Assembly (NCBI GenBank): GCA_027563935.2
Contig: CM050449.1
Location: 82,801,178-82,865,177 of the forward strand
Direction: 5' to 3'
Length of the DNA stretch: 64,000 nt
Source: Costus lasius
Taxonomy: Eukaryota; Streptophyta; Magnoliopsida; Zingiberales; Costaceae
The notes beneath the pieces were generated by a model. It was not told where the DNA came from. It did no database searches and was given only the letters and a program-made list of their open reading frames with translations. The number at the start of each line of letters is the position of its first letter. Within the stretch, counting starts at the first letter, position 1. Below, piece by piece: positions 59,662-64,000 of this stretch. A program made the translations under genes and the position numbers.

Positions 59662-61192
59662 TGTTAGGTAAAAATTGCAGGCAAATAAAAAAAAATAAAT
59701 GCGCAGTGAAAAAATTGCCTAAAACTAATTTTTTTCCTTCCAAGAGGATCCATGTAAAATGAGCTAAGGGATATGATAGTAATTTTTACCTTTAAAGCGT
59801 GTTTGATGTCATCGATTATAGGCGCTCAAGTGTTCACCCTCTACCAATATTCACACAGAGACCCCTTGAAGATCACTCCACTTCGCGCTTGGTGCTAGCC
59901 TCAGAAGAAGGGATTGGTGCCTTGGTGCTCAAAACAAGGGAAAAAGGCAACGACGCAAGGAGAGGAGAGAGCATCAGCCACACAAAGAGAGGAGAGAATA
60001 ATTTGTGTGTTATGGCCCGACCTCTGCCTGTTTTTTATACAAAGCCAAACTCTCCTCACAAGGCATGGTCTACTAGTCCATGCCTAAATTATGCACCTAG
60101 ATATGATGCTAAAAGGAAGAGGGGGAAGAGTTTCCATTAGAGGCAAAATCATTTTCCCGATCACCTCTGATGACAAGTCCACCTTGTCATGCTTGGCTGG
60201 CAACCTAGGCATGCCTTACATAGCAAGGGCACCTATGCCTAGGCTAAGGTTAAAACCTCTTACTTCCTCTCTTACAGAGTATAGCCACCCACATTTGAGC
60301 TCGTCTCAATGAGGTGATTCACCCTCTATTATGCACTCCTCTTGCTGAATGCATGCGCCTAAGGCGCCTTTTGTTTCAGCCCTCATTGAGCTCTAAGCCC
60401 AATAAGCTTCATCTAGAGTTTATTCATGCTCTAAGCCTCCTATATAAGACTCATAGTTGCCCATGCCCTATAGCTTGGTCCTTATTGGACCGAAAACCCA
60501 ATTAGCTATTCTAGATCATGGAAATGCACCTAGCCCCATTCTTCTTGTAGATCGAATCATATGATCCTACTCTGATTTGGCATGTCCAATTACCGAAATG
60601 GACTCAAATTAATCCAAGACTCCTAGATCTATAGTGATCTATAAGTGTCTGCATGTGCGACCCTGTAGGTCACATATGATGTTAACACTGATGAACCGGA
60701 CAGATCATCACAAGCAATGAGTGACATCTAGCAATACATCACTGCTACCCAAGTCATAGGAATATGTTGTCAATCAACAATGCATAAGCAGCTACAAAGT
60801 TTTCATAAATGCAATATAATCTCTTTGCCTTTTAATAATCCTAGACTGGACAAGTGTGATATATTTGCTATTCCAATTATGTGGGGTGACTCGAGTAGAA
60901 AATCTAATCTCTTAGGTATGACCACATACTCTTAGTCAATCACCCACAAAGGGGATCCCTGGATTATCAAACTTCCTTTAGAAGGAAGGGGCAAATCCTC
61001 TATTGATCACTTGTGCTTCACATATGACTTATGACATACCCAATGACAGCCGTTATGACTTCCTAGTTACATAGAAGTATTAGGATGTATTAAAGTGCAT
61101 CACTTATCTTATATAAGGGTCAATGACCTCAACTCTAATGACTAGAGCATTTTCTGTCACTTGTGAACTTGACCTATGGCACCCAAGTCATT
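59662..61192 (+). repeat. Copia-type LTR fragment 1
   Basis: Begins TGTTAGGTAAAAATTGCAGG. About 160 bp in it carries GGCGCTCAAGTGTTCACCCT and CTTGGTGCTAGCCTC, which recur in fragment 2. No PBS was found. No gene. Confidence 0.5.
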
Positions 61193-61674
61193 GTTGGGAA
61201 ACCCTGGGGACATTTTACAATTTTCAGAGTTATGGACATACATTTTTCGCAACGGAAGAATGTCCCCGAAACAGGCCAGTCCCAAAAACCCAGTGAAGAT
61301 CGCAAGCAAGGGAGTCGACACGATGAGTTAGGAAATACCTTAAGAGCAATGTAGAGCGATGTCGATGAAGGCGCCCAAGTGTTCGCCCTCTGCAGTCTCG
61401 CACACACGGATCTCTTGAGTTCTCTTCTTCCACGCCCGGTGCTAGCCTCGGGAAGAAGAGCCAAGCCTTAGGGAGATACTCTACTTCACTTGCGCCACCA
61501 AGAGAGATGATGCGCCAAGAGAAGAAAGAAAACCGCCCAAGCCGCCAAGCCCTAGATCTCCTTGCGCCAAGAGGAAAGGAGGAAGAGGCTTGCGGTTATG
61601 GAAGATGCGCCCTTGCTCCAAGCACTCGCCCCTCTCCTTGTGTTCACGCCTTCAAGGATTAATTACCCACAAGA
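61193..61674 (+). repeat. Copia-type LTR fragment 2
   Basis: Begins TTGGGAAACCCTGGGG and repeats the layout of fragment 1 (GGCGCCCAAGTGTTCGCCCT, CCGGTGCTAGCCTC). It is cut off where the LTR at 61675 starts, so that insertion is younger. Confidence 0.5.
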
Positions 61675-63352
61675 TGTTGGGGTATGCCCTTAAGGCTAAT
61701 GTTTGAGGCCTTGGGATTGTATCAGTATCATGTATAAACTCTTATGTTTATAAAAGGCAATGGTTGTTATTCAGGTTGATATATTATCTGCTGCAATACA
61801 TATACTTCTGAATAATGTCTCAATGCTGTTCAGCTAGGCTGACATGCACTTTTGTCCTTAGTCGAGATATCTTGGTGAACATGAGACAGCCTTGATATGA
61901 TTGAGACTAATATGTATTCTAATCTTATAGGATGCTTCGAGCATGGAATAAGATGCAGACTCATGGGTACATTGGATGTACTGGACAGACCCTACTAGGA
62001 TATTCAATTGCTTGTCACAATGTGAATAATCCTTGATTGCAACAAGTGGCACATTTCCTCTGACTTGAGATCACTTGTGTTTCTAAATGATGATTGTCAT
62101 TGTTTTGAGGTAGTTCAATATCATTTGAAACATAATGGTTATAGACTATCTTGGATGGTGAGCTTGAGTCATGTTAGGGCACTAGTGATAGATAAAGGAT
62201 CGCCGTCTCCTTCATTGGAGTGTGATGTTCTGAAGGGCCCCCTTGGATGAGATGATTGAGAAAGTGTATGGCCATACCCAGGTGACTATGTTCATCTGAT
62301 CTAATCATGCTCATCATATTGGAGATACAAGCTTGACAGGCTTGTCCAATAAGAACATCCAGTGGCAAAGGAAACATGTATGCCTAGTGAGTTGATTCAC
62401 ACTTGTGCTGTGGTTTGGGTGTAGTCTTGGAAGACTCTTTCCTTTATATCGGGAGACAGTGATGTGTTGCTAGATACCCCTCGCTGATCGTGATGACGTA
62501 AGTTATCGTTACCGACATTTAAAGGAAACCCTTAGGGTCGCACAATTTGATGATATGGCTTACTTAAGTCAGATCGTGTGGACTGAATTGTTTAGGTTCA
62601 GTTTAAAGGGATTTAATCTCTGATTGTGAGTGAGATCTGGTCTGATCATGTTTAATTGATTAGGGCTTAAGATCGGTAAGCTTCGATTGAGAGAATGGAT
62701 GCTAGATCGGTGAGATCAGGAGCATCGAGAGATCAACGGTCAGATCTTAAGCCTCAGGGGTTTATTGTAATCTGGACTAATGGCTTGGGTTGTTTGGTTT
62801 CTTGAACCAAACCGAATTGAACCAGCTCATTGGATGAGCGCATGGTTCAAATGAAGAGGCATTTTGCGATTGGGGTAAGTTGTGGTCGCATGAACGTTGA
62901 GACTTTTCTATTTTTAGAAAGCATGTCTCTAAACGTGACCATGACTCTCACGTTCTCAATGCTCACGCTCTCTTGACGCCTCTTTGGGCTTTTCGACACT
63001 CGCATCTCTTGCGTGTGAAGGTGTGGACGAAAAGAGGAGCTCTCGCCAAGCATAGGATTTCTCATCTCTTCCCTTCCATTCGGTCAGGATACTTGGACGA
63101 TCCTTGCTAGCACAAGGGGCGACAAGGAGGAGCCAAGACTCATCTTGTGTGCGTCATCTCTGGAGAAGATCCATTTCGATCTTTGCTTCCAAGACGCCAT
63201 CTAGAAATGGCATCGGTATGATTTCTTCTCTTGTATGTAATCATTTTAACGTTGATCGTAAAGCATGCAATAGATCTAGAAACCCTCTTCCGCTGTTTAA
63301 ATCCCTTACATGTGCCTATTAGGGTTTCATCCCCTTGTCTAGGGGACCTGCA
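61675..63352 (+). repeat. 5' LTR of a + strand Ty1/copia element
   Basis: 1678 bp, TGTTGGGGTATGCCC...GGGGACCTGCA, directly followed by a PBS. The TGTTGGxxTATGCCC start and length fit Angela/SIRE-type LTRs. The rest of the element lies beyond the window. Confidence 0.8.
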
Positions 63353-63367
63353 ATTGGTATCAGAGCC
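63353..63367 (+). other. tRNA-iMet primer-binding site
   Basis: ATTGGTATCAGAGCC right after the LTR end, the standard site for plant copia elements. Confidence 0.9.
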
Positions 63368-64000
63368 AAGGTTTATGCATGTTTTTATGATTGCTTGACC
63401 CCTTTTTGTGTGATCCATTATATGCGCATGTTCAAGAGATCTAGGGTTATCATCATGCGAAAATTTTACATGCTAGTATTGGCGCATGTTTATAGTTTGT
63501 GGCGCATGAATGATGCTTATATGTTGCGCTTGTTGTATGTTATAGTTTTTCTTCAAAGACTTCATCACTTGCGCGCCTCACTTAGATCTAAGCGCCTACT
63601 GTAAATCCTTAGACAGGTTAGTAGGGTTGAAGTCATCCTCTAGGTTAGATCCAACCAGTCTGATCAAACCATCTGACAGCCTAGATGGGTCGACCAGATA
63701 GCACCTGTGCGCAAGCGCGAGGTGGCTATAAGTCGACTGCATCACAGGCGTGTAGCGATGTCTGATTGAGACAACTAATTGAGCGCACATGAGTTAGGCC
63801 CGGGGTTACACCCGCTTGCCAGACCTCATTGTGGCCGTTCAGCCCTAAACGCATGCATGGTTGACCTTTTGGTCGACTCAAGTCAGTTAGGACTTGGTGC
63901 ATGCAAGGGCATTGGATCTGACTAGACAAGGTGAGTGGATCCCTATTAATGGACTGTTGTAAGGTTGTAGGGCATATAAGAAAATTAAAAAAAAAAAAAA
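63368..64000 (+). mobile_element. Leader of the copia element, truncated by window end
   Basis: No gag frame is evident; short open stretches lack recognisable gag motifs. Ends in an A run at the window edge. Confidence 0.6.

Noticed and set aside
1..64000. CRISPR array, tRNA, rRNA, or plasmid/phage features
   Set aside because: Repeat spacing and sequence fit retrotransposons; no cloverleaf tRNA gene was recognised. The tRNA-like words are primer-binding sites beside LTRs.
1..64000. Endogenous pararetrovirus
   Set aside because: All RT-bearing sequences are associated with LTR elements, integrase or copia/CRM signatures; no movement-protein or caulimovirid coat motif was seen.

Overview
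This is plant nuclear DNA: AT-rich, with split genes whose introns obey GT..AG, and packed with nested LTR retrotransposons of plant-only lineages (Athila-like, CRM-clade chromovirus, Tekay/Del-like gag, Ty1/copia). A monocot is likely, from the look of the exonuclease protein and the element mix, but the species cannot be fixed from the sequence.

Two host genes are supported. The first is a Werner-like 3'-5' exonuclease (WEX type) on the + strand. Its six coding exons run from 16277 to 47259. Introns 2, 3 and 5 are 92-207 bp, but intron 1 is about 11 kb and intron 4 about 18.5 kb, because transposable elements accumulated in them. The second is a small three-exon gene on the - strand (57752-58472). 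It encodes a 187-residue protein with a plastid-type N-terminus and no function I can name.

Region by region: 1-9277 is a chain of Athila/Tat-like, apparently non-autonomous elements on the - strand. They share or abut LTRs and include a gag relic fused to an acidic repeat domain. 9278-15600 holds an Athila gag and 5' LTR, split by a 2.4-kb non-autonomous LTR element with a clean target-site duplication (TSD). 16.1-47.3 kb is the WEX gene. Intron 1 contains a large inverted repeat (arms about 1.6 kb) whose spacer took a complete but dead 4.9-kb copia element. Intron 4 contains hAT and copia relics, a small gag-only LTR element, a complete 7.6-kb CRM-clade chromovirus (35412-43024, TSD CTTTC) and a MITE. 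47.3-57.7 kb is intergenic, with a gypsy gag interrupted twice by solo LTRs that each keep a perfect TSD. After the small plastid gene come a copia relic, two related LTR fragments and the 5' LTR and primer-binding site of a + strand copia element cut off by the window end.

The features most worth a second look are: an open reading frame of the CRM element that runs through most of the 3' LTR and encodes five repeats, with a matching frame in both LTRs; paired short palindromes in equivalent places of unrelated Athila/Tat-like LTRs; the inverted repeat in WEX intron 1; and the acidic repeat domain fused to an Athila-like gag. I saw no CRISPR array, rRNA, tRNA or bacterial-type system. No clearly new multi-gene system is present.
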